In this document: one piece after another, positions 43,517 to 54,700 of the stretch
Layout: each line of letters opens with the position of its first letter
How positions within the stretch are numbered: the first letter of the stretch is position 1
From: Eublepharis macularius
Taxonomy: Eukaryota > Chordata > Lepidosauria > Squamata > Eublepharidae
Length of the DNA stretch: 64,000 nucleotides
Assembly (NCBI RefSeq): GCF_028583425.1
Contig: NC_072798.1
Span: 8,124,501 to 8,188,500 of the forward strand
Reading direction: 5' to 3'
Notes under the pieces: model-generated
What the model saw: only the letters and a program-made list of their open reading frames with translations
Told to the model about the DNA's origin: nothing
Database searches by the model: none
Program-made: the position numbers and the translations under genes

Positions 43517-43744
43517 TAGGGTTGCCAGCTCCAAGTTGGAAATTCCTGGAGATCGGGGGGGGGGGGGGGTGTGAAACCTGGAGAAAGTGGGGTTTGGGGA
43601 GGGAAAGGACCTTGGCATGGCAAAATTCCATAGAATCCGCCCCCCAAAGTAGCCATTTTCTCCAGGTGAACTGATCTCTGTGGCCTGGAGACCAGTTGTA
43701 ATTCCGGGAGATCTCCAGCCACTACCTGGAAACTGGCAACCCTA
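43517..43744. mobile_element. hAT-type MITE, TAGGGTTGCCA termini, 8-bp target duplication
   Basis: Terminal inverted repeats TAGGGTTGCCA and TGGCAACCCTA enclose 228 bp. The exact 8-bp duplication ACCCCCAG lies at 43509-43516 and 43745-43752, as hAT transposases make. The inside contains a G-run and GGAGATCTCCAG-type palindromes. A worn relative lies near 455. Confidence 0.85.
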
Positions 43745-43752
43745 ACCCCCAG

Positions 43753-44565
43753 GAATTCCCCAACCTGGAATTGGCAACTCTGCTGGGAGCATAATTATTA
43801 TAACATTAATTCTCCATCAGCAGGAGAAAGTGGCAATTTTCTTTGGCGAGTGACAATTTTACACAAACTGATTTTCTAGTGCACATTTTAATGTAGTATC
43901 TCATCATTAGGAAGAAAATAAATACACAAGTATTTAATCTTAATTCTGTTTGGCAAAACAGGTGGACTCCTGTTCACTGTGCTTTACAACCGGTGACTGG
44001 GACAAGATTCCCTTCTTTTTCTCAGGAGTAGCAACTATAACGAAAGATTACATCCTGCTTCTAAAGCCCCCTCCCCACCCCAATAAACTGGTAGACAGAG
44101 TTAAACAATAGGGGAAGTCCAACCACTGGCATTGCCACAGACTGCCTTTGTGAAAAAATGAGATCATGTACAACTAGCAAAGAACTATCTAGAGTTATCC
44201 CTCGTGACTACGTTAGTTGGAAATCAGAAAATAAAACTCTAGTCAGTGGCTTGAGGTAATTTGAGAATGACATTCATCTCAAAAGGCAGGGAAATGTTTT
44301 TTTCACCCATGTTTGCTTTTTTGGTTGAGCCACCATCTGCTAATCAACTGAACTGGAAGATCCTGCATGTATGCGTGCGGCACAAACCCACAGAAGTCTG
44401 AGGATATTTTTGCCTCTAATTAATCATCCTAGTCCTCAAGCAAATCCAATGCAGTGCTGTAAGAAGTGGCTGTTTGGTTGTGAGCAGCAGACATAATGAG
44501 GGGGACAATAGTAAATGGAAATAGTGTTTTTAAAAGTTTCGATTTCCAAACCATTCTGCCAGGTT
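43753..44565. other. Intergenic, no gene seen
   Basis: Unique-looking DNA with short frames only. Confidence 0.4.
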
Positions 44566-44768
44566 ATAAAAAGGTAAAGGTAGTCCCCTGTGCAAGCAAC
44601 GAGTCATTTCTGACCCATGGGGGGACGTCACATCATGGCATTTTCTTGGCAGACTTTTTACGGGGTGGTTTGCCGTTGCCTTCCCCAGTCATCTACACTT
44701 TACCCCCAGGAAACTGGGTACTCATTTTACCGACCTCGGAAGGATGGAAGGCTGAGTCATATAAAGGA
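44566..44768 (+). repeat. Dispersed squamate repeat, GGTAAAGGTAGTCCCCTGTG
   Basis: Phrases GTAAAGGTAGTCCCCTGTGC, GGGTGGTTTGCCGTTGCCTT and CTCATTTTACCGACCTCGGA are a repeat I recognise from reptile genomes. The class is uncertain. TATAAA occurs on both sides. Confidence 0.6.
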
Positions 44769-46985
44769 GTGTAAATTAATTGCTGCTTAAAATTTAAAGA
44801 TGGTGCATAGAGAGCCCTGAGCTGTCCCCCTGCAGCTCAGCTTCCTCCCCACCCCCCAATATGGTTGGATCTGTGGACTCTCGCAATAAATTATATGGTC
44901 AAGGAAGCAAGCTGCAGTTTCATGTCCACCAAAAACATAACCAGTTTTTTTTTTTAAAAATCACAACCCATGCCTCCAAAAACACAGACACGTTAAATTA
45001 GATGGTGGGGTTGAATCAATAATCCTCACAGTATAAACTTAAGTCCAGCAATGCATGTCTAGATTCTGGAGCAAAAGGCCATACGCACACTCCCATCCAT
45101 CCCCCTCATTTTCCAAAGTTACCAGCCTGACTTTAAAGGATTAAAAGAAACTGCATTCTAACCAGAAATTACTTTTTCCAATGTCCACTAGAGGGCAACA
45201 AGCACACAGAATGTTTCTGTAATTTAAAAAAGAGCATTTGTTCAGATGCTTTTTGCTCATAACACCTGCCTTAAACAATTAACAACCACCTTTACTTATT
45301 CCCTTGAAGTACACTTAAATGCTTGCCAGCATGGCACCCAAGGGGGTATTTGTTAGCAGGCAGAAGAGCTATTTGGCCTGGGGACTCATGTTTATAGAGG
45401 GCCTCAAATTTAGACTTTTTGTTATCTCCAAATGAGGTTAAATATACCGTCACAGAGATACACTGATAGGATTGAAGGAACAAAATGTTCACCATACAGC
45501 TTCAAACTTGTGTCTCACTACCAGGCCACAACACCTGTATACAACATCATATATTAAAATAGCCCGGTGTGTCTTCATTGAGATGGTGCTTGACCCTGGA
45601 GATCTTGAACCTAGTGAAAATACAATCTTGTTGCCAAATTGGTTAACATTTCAACCTTAAGTCTTTGCTTCTTTTAAACACAGAACAGATTCCTATTTCA
45701 TAAACCTCATTAACGGAAACAAATGGTAATTTTGACATGTCTAATGTTTTGGCTAAACCAGAGAGCAGTATCTTTAATTTACAAGGTTGCCTGATAAATA
45801 TGGTAATGCTTACTTGCCTCTGTTGCATGTTTCTACACCATCTTCTCAAAGCTAAAAAGCCAGCATATCTATTTAAATGCCTAGATAAAAGACATTCTGC
45901 TTTTTCTATACTGGGGGTTTTTCAATCTAAGTTACAGAAAAGGAAATAAAGAGGATTGGGAGGCGTCCCAGTTGAAATTGTATCGCTCCATTATTTAATC
46001 AGGCAGAGGAACAAAATTGTGACGGTTCCCTGAACTAAAGAGGACTGTACGCACACCCAGTATACAACTACTTATTTTCAACGTGCCCAAATTTTATTGT
46101 CTGCCCAAAGCCATCATACAATCCTGTCAGGCAAAGCAGATGACAACCAATGTTTCCATAATACTGCTCAAAATTAGGATGCCTAGTTTAGAGAACTGCA
46201 ATCTAGACTTTGGCTTCTTTTTTTCCAGATGCCCGTTCCTGAAGTCTGAAATGTGGCATTGGAGCCCTTCACTGGCAAAACTTCATTCCCCCCCCCCCCA
46301 GTAACTGTAGTGCGGTATCCAGAGGAATATGATTGCCGCCTTGAGTTTCCTCGTCACCTCTTTTTCTTCTCTTCAGAGGAGTGTAACTTAACCTATCTTC
46401 TCTTTCACTTTTGACAGCTACAACAGTTGTATCTTTTTAAGGAAGCTTCTTTGTATCAGAAATTTTTTCAGAGACCAGATTTCTAAATACTTGCTCTGAA
46501 CTTAATAGGTTTCACCACTTCAGGGTTTTTTGGGGGGGTCTTTGGGGGATTCTGAACTACTGCTCCTTTTCACATGCCAGGCTGATTTTGAAAGTGATTG
46601 TTCTATATTTATCAAGCAAATTTACTTTGACCAGTTTGCCTGAAGGCAACTTTGTTCAAATAATTTCTTTTTCTCTCTCTGAAATGTAAAGTATATTACT
46701 TTTTCTACTGCAAGACGATTCATCAGAAAGTTTTCTCAAAGCACTTGTCTCTTATGAGTACCCCATACTGTCTCTTTGCCAGAAGAATGAGTTTTGTACA
46801 TTTTGAGAAACTGCCCCTAAGTGTTTGCGCTTAAGATGTTTTGCACTTAAGATCTTCTGTGTTTCCATGCAATTCCTTTCTCTTCTGGATATGCAAATTT
46901 CTCCAGATTTGACTTGCAAAGCTTCCTTCATTCTGCAGGATGGGCTCAGAACATTGGTTTAATTAATTTCTGTTCTCGCGCTTGG
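44769..46985. other. Intergenic, no gene seen
   Basis: AT-rich DNA. A T-run at 44947 and a C-run near 46290 are simple sequence. The frames at 45640-45950 and 46083-46300 have no family likeness. Confidence 0.35.
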
Positions 46986-47269
46986 TTATTCTTGTCAGTT
47001 ACTGGCAGGTAGATCCCTAGTTCCCTCACAGCAAACACTCAGATGCATTGGTTGAAGTTTTATTAGAGATCTATACAGTTCATGTTAACTACACAAACTC
47101 AAACCATCAGTGCAGTATACATATTATGATCAGTGCAGTATACATATTATCAGAACAGAGCCCCCAGTACACATTAATGGCAGATATGCAATTAGGCAGA
47201 TATGACAGAGATGCCAGAAAGTTATGTTTATTGTTTGATGTGAGCGACAACTGTCATGAATATTGAGTG

Positions 47270-47960
47270 GGGGGGGGGCCTATCTGGCGCTGGCTCATAA
47301 GCTCAGATTTCGTCTGTCACTTCCTCAGGGGCATTGTTTTCCGCTATAACATGAGATCATGTTATATATGTTATATATATCATGTACAATCTAATTACCA
47401 AACAACACAAATATCAGTTACAGACCTGTAGTTCTGATAGAGACAATGATATTTCCATGCTACAAACCATGAAACCTGCAGATTTAAACAATGAGTTGTG
47501 TCTAAGTTGCTTCCTTTAACGCATACTGCCCCTCTGAGATAGCTGCAACGTTGCCCTTTTAAGATAGCTGCAACGTTGCCCCTTTAAGATGAACGTAATG
47601 TCCAGGGCAAAGGGGATAAAAGCAATTTGCAAGTGTTTTTGGGGCCCGCAAGAGAATGCACAGCCGCCACTATCCGGGTTTTTGGAAATATGACAGGGCG
47701 TGGAATTGAATTGGGCGAGGAACTGTTTTCCATCCGTTCTGCTTTTCGCTGCTAACAAGGAGAACCAAAGGATAAAAGAAGATACAATATTGTTCACATG
47801 CCCATGGAGAGAGACTTTATGTTGGGACTCTGTTCTTTCCCGGTTTGGTCATTCATACATATGTGGAATTGTTAATTTGCATTGTTGTATAATTGTCACA
47901 AGCTAGTAGCACATTGCACTTTGAAAATACTTTTTGATAATTTGTAAGAGTGTGCCTTTC
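47270..47960 (-). repeat. Dispersed repeat shared with 62080-62470, possibly Penelope-like
   Basis: The minus strand here shares ordered phrases with the plus strand at about 62080-62470: CAAAGTGCAATGTGCTA, TTGTATCTTCTTTTATCC, CAGAACGGATGG and TTCCACGCCCT. Both copies also carry CTCAGATTTCGT...CACTTCCTCAGG on the plus strand. On the minus strand that is CTGAGGAAGTG...GAAATCTGAG, which resembles a weak hammerhead core. Located directly upstream of the RXYLT1 promoter. Confidence 0.55.
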
Positions 47961-48634
47961 TTTCTCCCGGGAGTTTCTACTCTATTTGCACTTCAGCGCT
48001 GTTACGGGAGAAGCCATTGCACTTATCCCCACTGAGACGCACTCTGGCAGAAGGCTGCGGTGTCCCACCAGGCAGCCAGTTTGATGTAAAAAAAATGGGA
48101 GGGCGTTTTTCTCCCTTCCCTTCCTCTTGTTTAGTTTGAGGTGCTAAGCGAAGAGTTTTCAGTTCAGCAGGTACTACGGAGCTCTTCTCCGACCAGCCCT
48201 GCCCGTCTACTAGCCAGCGGCGAGCTCCAGAGGCGCCGGCAGTGCTAGTGGGGCTTCTCATCTCTCTCCTAGCCCTACCTGACAACCCCCTGGTCAAGGA
48301 GAGCCCCAGAGAGGCATGGGCCCTTCCCAGCCCTGCTGTGCTGCCACCACAGCGAAAGCGAGCTAAGTCAGGAGCACCCGGGCGCCCCCGAGCTCTCGTC
48401 TCTCTCAGCCGGCAGTGATACAGGAAAAGGCGCCTGTCATGTTTGGGATGATGAAGCCTTGTCAGCCACCCTGGCTCGTTCTAGCAGAGTAACACAAAGC
48501 CTCTCACAACTACCCTTCACTTCAGGCCGCCAGCGGAGCGTTACTCCGTCTTGGCAGGCACCGCCTCGCTGCGTCACTCCGCAGGGCCGGCAGTACCTGA
48601 CCTGAGCAAGATGGCGGCACCCGGCGGTCCCTGA
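47940..48634 (+). promoter_or_regulatory. RXYLT1 promoter and CpG-rich 5' region
   Basis: GC and CpG content rise from about 48.0 kb to about 48.95 kb, around exon 1 (for example CCAGCGGCGAGC, GGCGCCGG and GCACCCGGGCGCCCCCG). There is no obvious TATA box, as expected for a housekeeping glycosyltransferase. Overlapping minus-strand frames here have no family likeness and are taken as GC by-products. Confidence 0.65.
48608..48634 (+). promoter_or_regulatory. YY1-like site overlapping a 7-codon upstream ORF of RXYLT1
   Basis: AAGATGGCGGC at 48608-48618 matches the YY1 consensus that often sits just downstream of mammalian start sites. Its ATG opens a 7-codon frame (MAAPGGP) that stops with TGA at 48632-48634, directly abutting the ATG-ATG of RXYLT1. 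Such an arrangement could reduce or re-time main-frame initiation. That effect is inference; the sequence layout is directly visible. Confidence 0.6.
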
Positions 48635-48779
48635 ATGATGCGGCTGACTCGGAAGCGGGTCTGCTCCGTGCTGCTCGCTGCCTACTTGCTGTTCTCCCTC
48701 TATGCCGCTTACTGCTTGTTTCTGAAACCGCGCCGCGCTGCTGCTTCGTGGGCGAGCCAGAGAGAGAAGCTCGGGCGAG
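48635..48779 (+). CDS. RXYLT1: RXYLT1 exon 1, coding part
   Basis: It starts with two ATG codons in a row (48635 and 48638). The second gives MRLTRKR, which matches the family start, so it is preferred. The exon encodes the cytosolic tail, the membrane anchor and the start of the stem, and ends at CGAG|GTAAC after 47 codons plus one base. Confidence 0.92.
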
Positions 48780-51700
48780 GTAACACCGCTGCGAAGCATC
48801 TTCTCGTCTCTCCCCCACGGGATTCCCTTCCGCCCATACACAGAAGCGTGCGGCTGTCCCCGTCTCCGCTCTACCACGGGCGCCGGCTGCTTTTCCGCTC
48901 CCTTGCTATTTCCTGGGGGTTAATTCGAGGCGTGAGCGCCAAAAGCAAATTGCTGTTGAGAATATCAGTGCAAAACTTTTCGGGATATTCACTGTAACAT
49001 TCTAGCGTGTAATATTCTAGTTTATTATACAATGACTGCTTGCTGATATTTAGCTGTTTGATTAATGCTGGTATTGTCAAGGGGCTGCTTTGATGTTTAG
49101 ATGGCAAGAGAAAGGACTACTGCTATTAGCCAGAAAGAGTAAAATTCCATGAGAAGTCTGTGTATGTCCATTTCCTGCTACATCCAAAATGTTTAATTGG
49201 TATTATTTTGGAATCTCTTGCCCCGATTTGCAAGTCGAGTAGGTTTTTATAATCAAGATAAAACCTCTTTTTCTGGGCTTTATCCCATTTGCTATCATTC
49301 TTGTGTGAGGTGGATGTGCAGCACCCAAATCTCTGGAAGTCAAAATAAAGGAAATATTTCTATAAATGAAAAAGACACCCAGGTTATGTAGGGAAATCAT
49401 GTTTAATAGTAATCCAGCCAACCACTGGCTCCTTCAAAGGATGATGGGTAAATTTAGATGAAAGTCTAAAAGCATATCTGAGGGTAATGCAGCCTGTCTT
49501 TTCTGAATTACATAACCATAGACATAAGACTGGAATGTGCATCTGAGATTCCAGATGAGTAGCTAATCATATTAGTCTGTGTTAGTTTGTAGCAGCAAAA
49601 TAAACCAGGAATCTAGTGGCACTTTAAAGGCTAACAAAAATTCTTGCAGCTGATTTCTTAGCATAATCTGAGAGTATTCGTTTTAAAAGCAGAGCCATGT
49701 TTTTGCATCTGCACTTGAATGGACACTTGAATATTCATCTAATTTAGGTTAATGGCCTCTGGATATGCAGAAAGCTGTTTCTCTACACAGAAATTATTAA
49801 TTGTATTAGACAAGAAAATTAAAGGCAGGAAAACAAAATTTGGAATAACAATGCACTGATTTTACAGGTTTCCAGTTTCTTACATGCAATAGAAACTAAT
49901 ACTAGAAAGCGAATGTTTCTATAAACATGTTTTAAAAGCTTGAAAACTTTTGCCAACAGGCAAAGTAAGCAAGTTAGCTCAAACAAACTGATATGTGAGG
50001 GCAAAACACATTCTGTAACCCTAATAGCGTCTTTTTTAATTTAAAAAAAATCAGTATTGGCAGAGATTTTTGTATGACAGGATAATGTTCCAAGCAGGGG
50101 TTTAATCTTATACACAATTTGCAGCATTTTTCACTTCTCTGCCATATTTTGTGTATAAGGTGAGGCAAAAGAGAAGCCATGTTTTATGTGCTTACCAAAT
50201 TAGCATTATGAACTGGGTAACTTTAGTACCATTAGAAAGGGCCACATTTCAGCTGCTGCCAACATGTGTTGGAACCAGCCCAATCATTTTCCAACAATGT
50301 GAAGTAAACAGGGGCAAGAGACTATGGATAAGAGGGAGAGAGGATAAGATGGAAAGTCTGGGGAGGGGAAGAGATTGCTGAAGAAACACTTTACAGGGAA
50401 CCATGATTGACCCTGACTTCTTTCTATGTGTTTTTAAAAGCAATATTCCTAACACTTTTAGTAGGTATACTCTGTCTGTAATCTGAAATGTTTAGGGTTC
50501 ATACTTTACAGAAATCTATGCAAAGTAAACCATGTCTCTTATATCTAGAGCATTTTATTTTGGAAATGGAAGAATGGAACCCTTGGGAAGCTGATGAGCA
50601 AAATAGTTTACAACAGAAGTCTGCAAGTAGTCTGCAACTTTTAAAAGAGAAGAAACTGCCGCAGGAACAAACAGATCTCAGAGTACAAATCTGGGGGAAA
50701 GCTGCTATTGGTATGTATTTGTATTTTTTAAAAGATGGCGACCAGACCAGACACGTAATCTGGAGCTCCGTGGCTTTTATCTCAGTATATTTTTATTTTA
50801 CTATTTTACTGTTTTAATTGAGTTTTATCTGAGTCTCCTGGATATATAAGTCTAACTGCACGTTCCTGGGAGCTAACTTGGATAGCTGACAGGGCAGCTA
50901 TGTGTGAACTCTGAATTTATTGTCAGCTTGACTGCTAGACTTTAAAGGTCTTTTAAGGTATGTATTTGTAATTGATAATGTGAATGTTCTTTCTAAATGT
51001 TTGCTTATGCTTTCAGCGAAAACATGCTTACTCTCAAGGTGCTTACATAGAATTTACTTCCTAATAAGTATGTTTGGAATTTAACATCTTGAGATGTGAT
51101 CCTAAGCACAGTTACTTAGAAGGATATCCTGCTAACATCCATTGCGAAAGTTAATTATCACTTTCTCTTGTGCAATAGGGTATGTTATACATGTTTAAAA
51201 TTTAATTATATTGGATACCATATGCAGAAATGCTGCTGTATCTGTTATTATGAATCTAACTGATATGAGTTAAAGCTACATATAAAAACACAAGGGATTT
51301 CAATTGTATGAAATTGTCTTCGTCTGGTAATGTGTTAGTATCCAATTTTGTTTTAAACTGACTGGATCTTTTTAGGAAAATTTTGCTCCCTGCTTTATGC
51401 CATTTCATGTTGTATATATTTCAAATATGCAATTCAGGTATGTATTTCAAACTCCTCAGAAATAAAATGCCACTTGGGGAGATGATTTGGATAGGGAAGA
51501 AGCTAAACACATCTACTTCTCCTTTCTCTCAGTTGCCCGAACTTTTCCTGTTCTAAAATAAACAACATTTGATTTATATACCTTCCTTTAGGACAAATCT
51601 GTGCCACATTTGAAACAGTTTACAAAGTGTGTTATCACCCTGGGAGGTGGGTGGGGCTGAGAGAGCTCCGAGAAGCTGTGACTGAACCAAGGTCACCCAG

Positions 51701-54700
51701 CTGGCTTCAAACGGAGGAGTGGGGAATCTAACCCGGTTCTCCAGATTAGAGTCCTGCTACTCTTAACCACTGACCAAACGGACTTAACCACCAAGCTGAC
51801 TGTCAGCCACCATTACACGTTTGCATGTAATGTAACATTTCTTATGCTTTCAGCGAAAACATGCTTACTCTCAAGGTACTTACACAGAATTTACTTCCTA
51901 TTAAGTATGTTTGGAATGTGTACATTATTCAAAAGAAATTTTATTTATATTATGTGCCAGCATTCCAGAGATCTGTGTAATTTCCCTACATATCTAGCAC
52001 AGCATCTAAAAATTGAAAGCAAATCTTTAGAGAGCTGCTTCCTAGAAAAAGGTAGTATTCATCCATCTGACCTTTTAGGAATAGTAGAATGCGCCTTACC
52101 GTATAATCTCAAACAACTAGTGCAATCCTAAAAAGAGTTACTCCAGTCTAAGCCCATTGAAATCAAAGGGCTTAGACTGGGGTAACTCTTGTTAGGATTG
52201 CACTGTAACTCTTCTGTGCCATCTTCAATACAACTTATTTTCTTGAGAATAAAAGACTTTCTTGTCCTGAAATAATTTTTCTACATGTATGGTGTTATTA
52301 TGGCTAGACTTGAATATTGTGAAGGAGAAAGAATAGGTATGCCTGTGAATGTGACAAGTTTGTTCTTTTGTAAGAGAATTACAGAAAGCATTTCATTCAG
52401 CCAACTGAATATTTCGAGTCATGAAATAGGGTGAAATGGACTCTCCAGCTGGTCTACCCTGTTGACTTGCGATAACTCTGTTTGGGCGCATTGCTGTACG
52501 CAAGAAACAGCCCAGCTAGCCACCCCTCAGACGTTTTCTCAGAGCTGTGAAATGCCTGAAGGCTCCTTAGAGGCCTCCAGGATTCTGTCCCTTCAGCACT
52601 GGAAGGGTTTGGGTTGTGGCCCACCTTAGAAATGGCATGCAGCTTCTAAGCACTGTGTTAAACATGATGTGTGCAGCCTTCTGAGCAAGGCATAAGTTTA
52701 ACATGATGTGCCTGAAAGTTGGGTTGCACCTTTTCTTGCTCAGGAAAGGTCTCAGCACAAGCTTAGTGCAGCATTTGAGATTTGTGTGCCAGTCCAACCC
52801 ACATCCATCCTGATACTGCCCTGTGATAACACAGAGGCTTCTGGGTGGTCTCTTCATTCACTACTGGGTGAGGTAGCTGTGAACTGAGGAGAAAAGCCTG
52901 AGACAAGGCAAGCCAATTCTGCCGACAGGTTTCCTGTCCAGTTGTCAACCACTCCTCTTAGAACTAAAGGAGAGGATGCCCCAGAGGCTTCTGTGTTATT
53001 TCTGAAGGCTTCAGGGTGACTTCTTCTTTAGATCCAAGATAGACCTTTTCATCCTAGACCTGTAGTGGGAAGAGGCAGCAGTAATGTCCATTGTCTGAGT
53101 GGCTTTGCTGAGAAGTAGCTGCCCTCCTGGCTGAAGGAGATGTTCTGCATTGCCAGTTTGTGCAGCCTTCTATATTCCTGGATTCAGGTTCCTTTAGTTG
53201 GCTTTACCTTTTCACAGACTTTTTTGTTGACATGAAAATTGTGTTATGAAGGAATCGCTGTGTGTACCTAATTCTTAAATTGTCCGTAATGTTTTCATAG
53301 GCCTTTACTTGTGGCAGCATATATTTGAAGGTCTGCTTGAGCCTGCAGATGTGTCTGCCCAGTGGAGAGAAGGAAGCCTAAAAGCAGAAAAATCATTCTT
53401 CAGGTACCAGCAGTGCGACACCGCTTGTCAGCTTAGATCATAGTACCTTACAGCCTTCTGAATGTTAATTCTGTGCATGGATGGATAGAATTTACAAACA
53501 GAATGTTCATTTAATAGCAAATATGGTAAATAAGACTCTTTATTGTTCGCCTTGCCAAGTCCTGCGGGATATGGGAAGAGCAGATGTTTTATGGAAAGTA
53601 TGCCATATTCTAAATAGCATAGTATTAGGAAGGAGCGCATGAGAGGAATTGCAGAGGAATGAATAGTGCTATGGACATCTAGGGTTGGTTCCTGTTGAGA
53701 AGATCCACACATGAAAGAAGGGAGACAATTTCAGTCAATTCCTCTCAGAATTCGGCTCTCCTAGCCGCGGCTCGCCGCGTAAGCTGGGAGCCGGCAATTG
53801 GAGCCCTTGGACGGAGAAGGAGGCAGACTCCCTCCCTCTCCATCCGGGTTCTGGGAAGGGGCGGAGCTTAGCGCTTTTGTGCGCGTTCTGCCCCTTCCCG
53901 GCGTCAGAACGTCCAAGCGCTCGGCCCACCCACCTCACCCTGTTTTTAGTGCAGGAATAGCCGGCTGCTATTTATGAGCCAGGTAGGAATTTTTTCCCTC
54001 CTTCCCTGATTGGTGTTGAGGAAGGGGTTTTTTTCGCCTACCTTGCACTAATGGCGGTGGTATAAGTATTGTTGGGTTTAGCCGGTCAGTGGTAGCGGCA
54101 GGAGCTTTTGGGAATAGGGTGCGGGCTGGTGAGCCCCTGTGGCATTCCCCAAGGTTGGGGAACAGGGTCTGCTGTTAGGGCGGTATGCATGGGCGGCTAC
54201 CGTCAGGGAGGGCAGACGCCTGAGGGGATCCCCGGGAACAAGACCTAACCTCATGCTTGGCGGCTGGGGCGCAACAGGTGCTTGAGTGGGATCCCAGGGC
54301 CTAGCTGGCCGGGTTGCAGCCATTCAGGAGATGGCATACACCCGGGGCATTGGGGGCTCGCCCAGACAGGCAAGGCGGTGGTCAGGTGCTGACCCCAGAG
54401 CTTGACCTGTACCGCTCAGTTAGCCCTTGCCGTACGTTATTGTTATGGTCATTTAATAAACGGCCCTTTTATCCAAGCCTGTGTCTGTCTCTTACTTCCA
54501 ACTGGGGGTACAATGTTTGGCTTGCAGTATTGTATGTAAGTGCTCAGGCAGTATTTGGTACATATCCATGCCCACACTGTGCATTTATTGACTGCATAGC
54601 AAATAGGATTAGGCCATTAAGAATTGACATTGGCAGACCACATTTCTGTAGGAGAAATTATATTATGCTTTTGTGTTTCAGAGAACAAGAAATAGCACAC

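Noticed and set aside
48437-48877. Minus-strand frames of 98-146 codons opposite RXYLT1 exon 1
   Set aside because: GC-rich CpG island with few stops; no family likeness and no splice partner.
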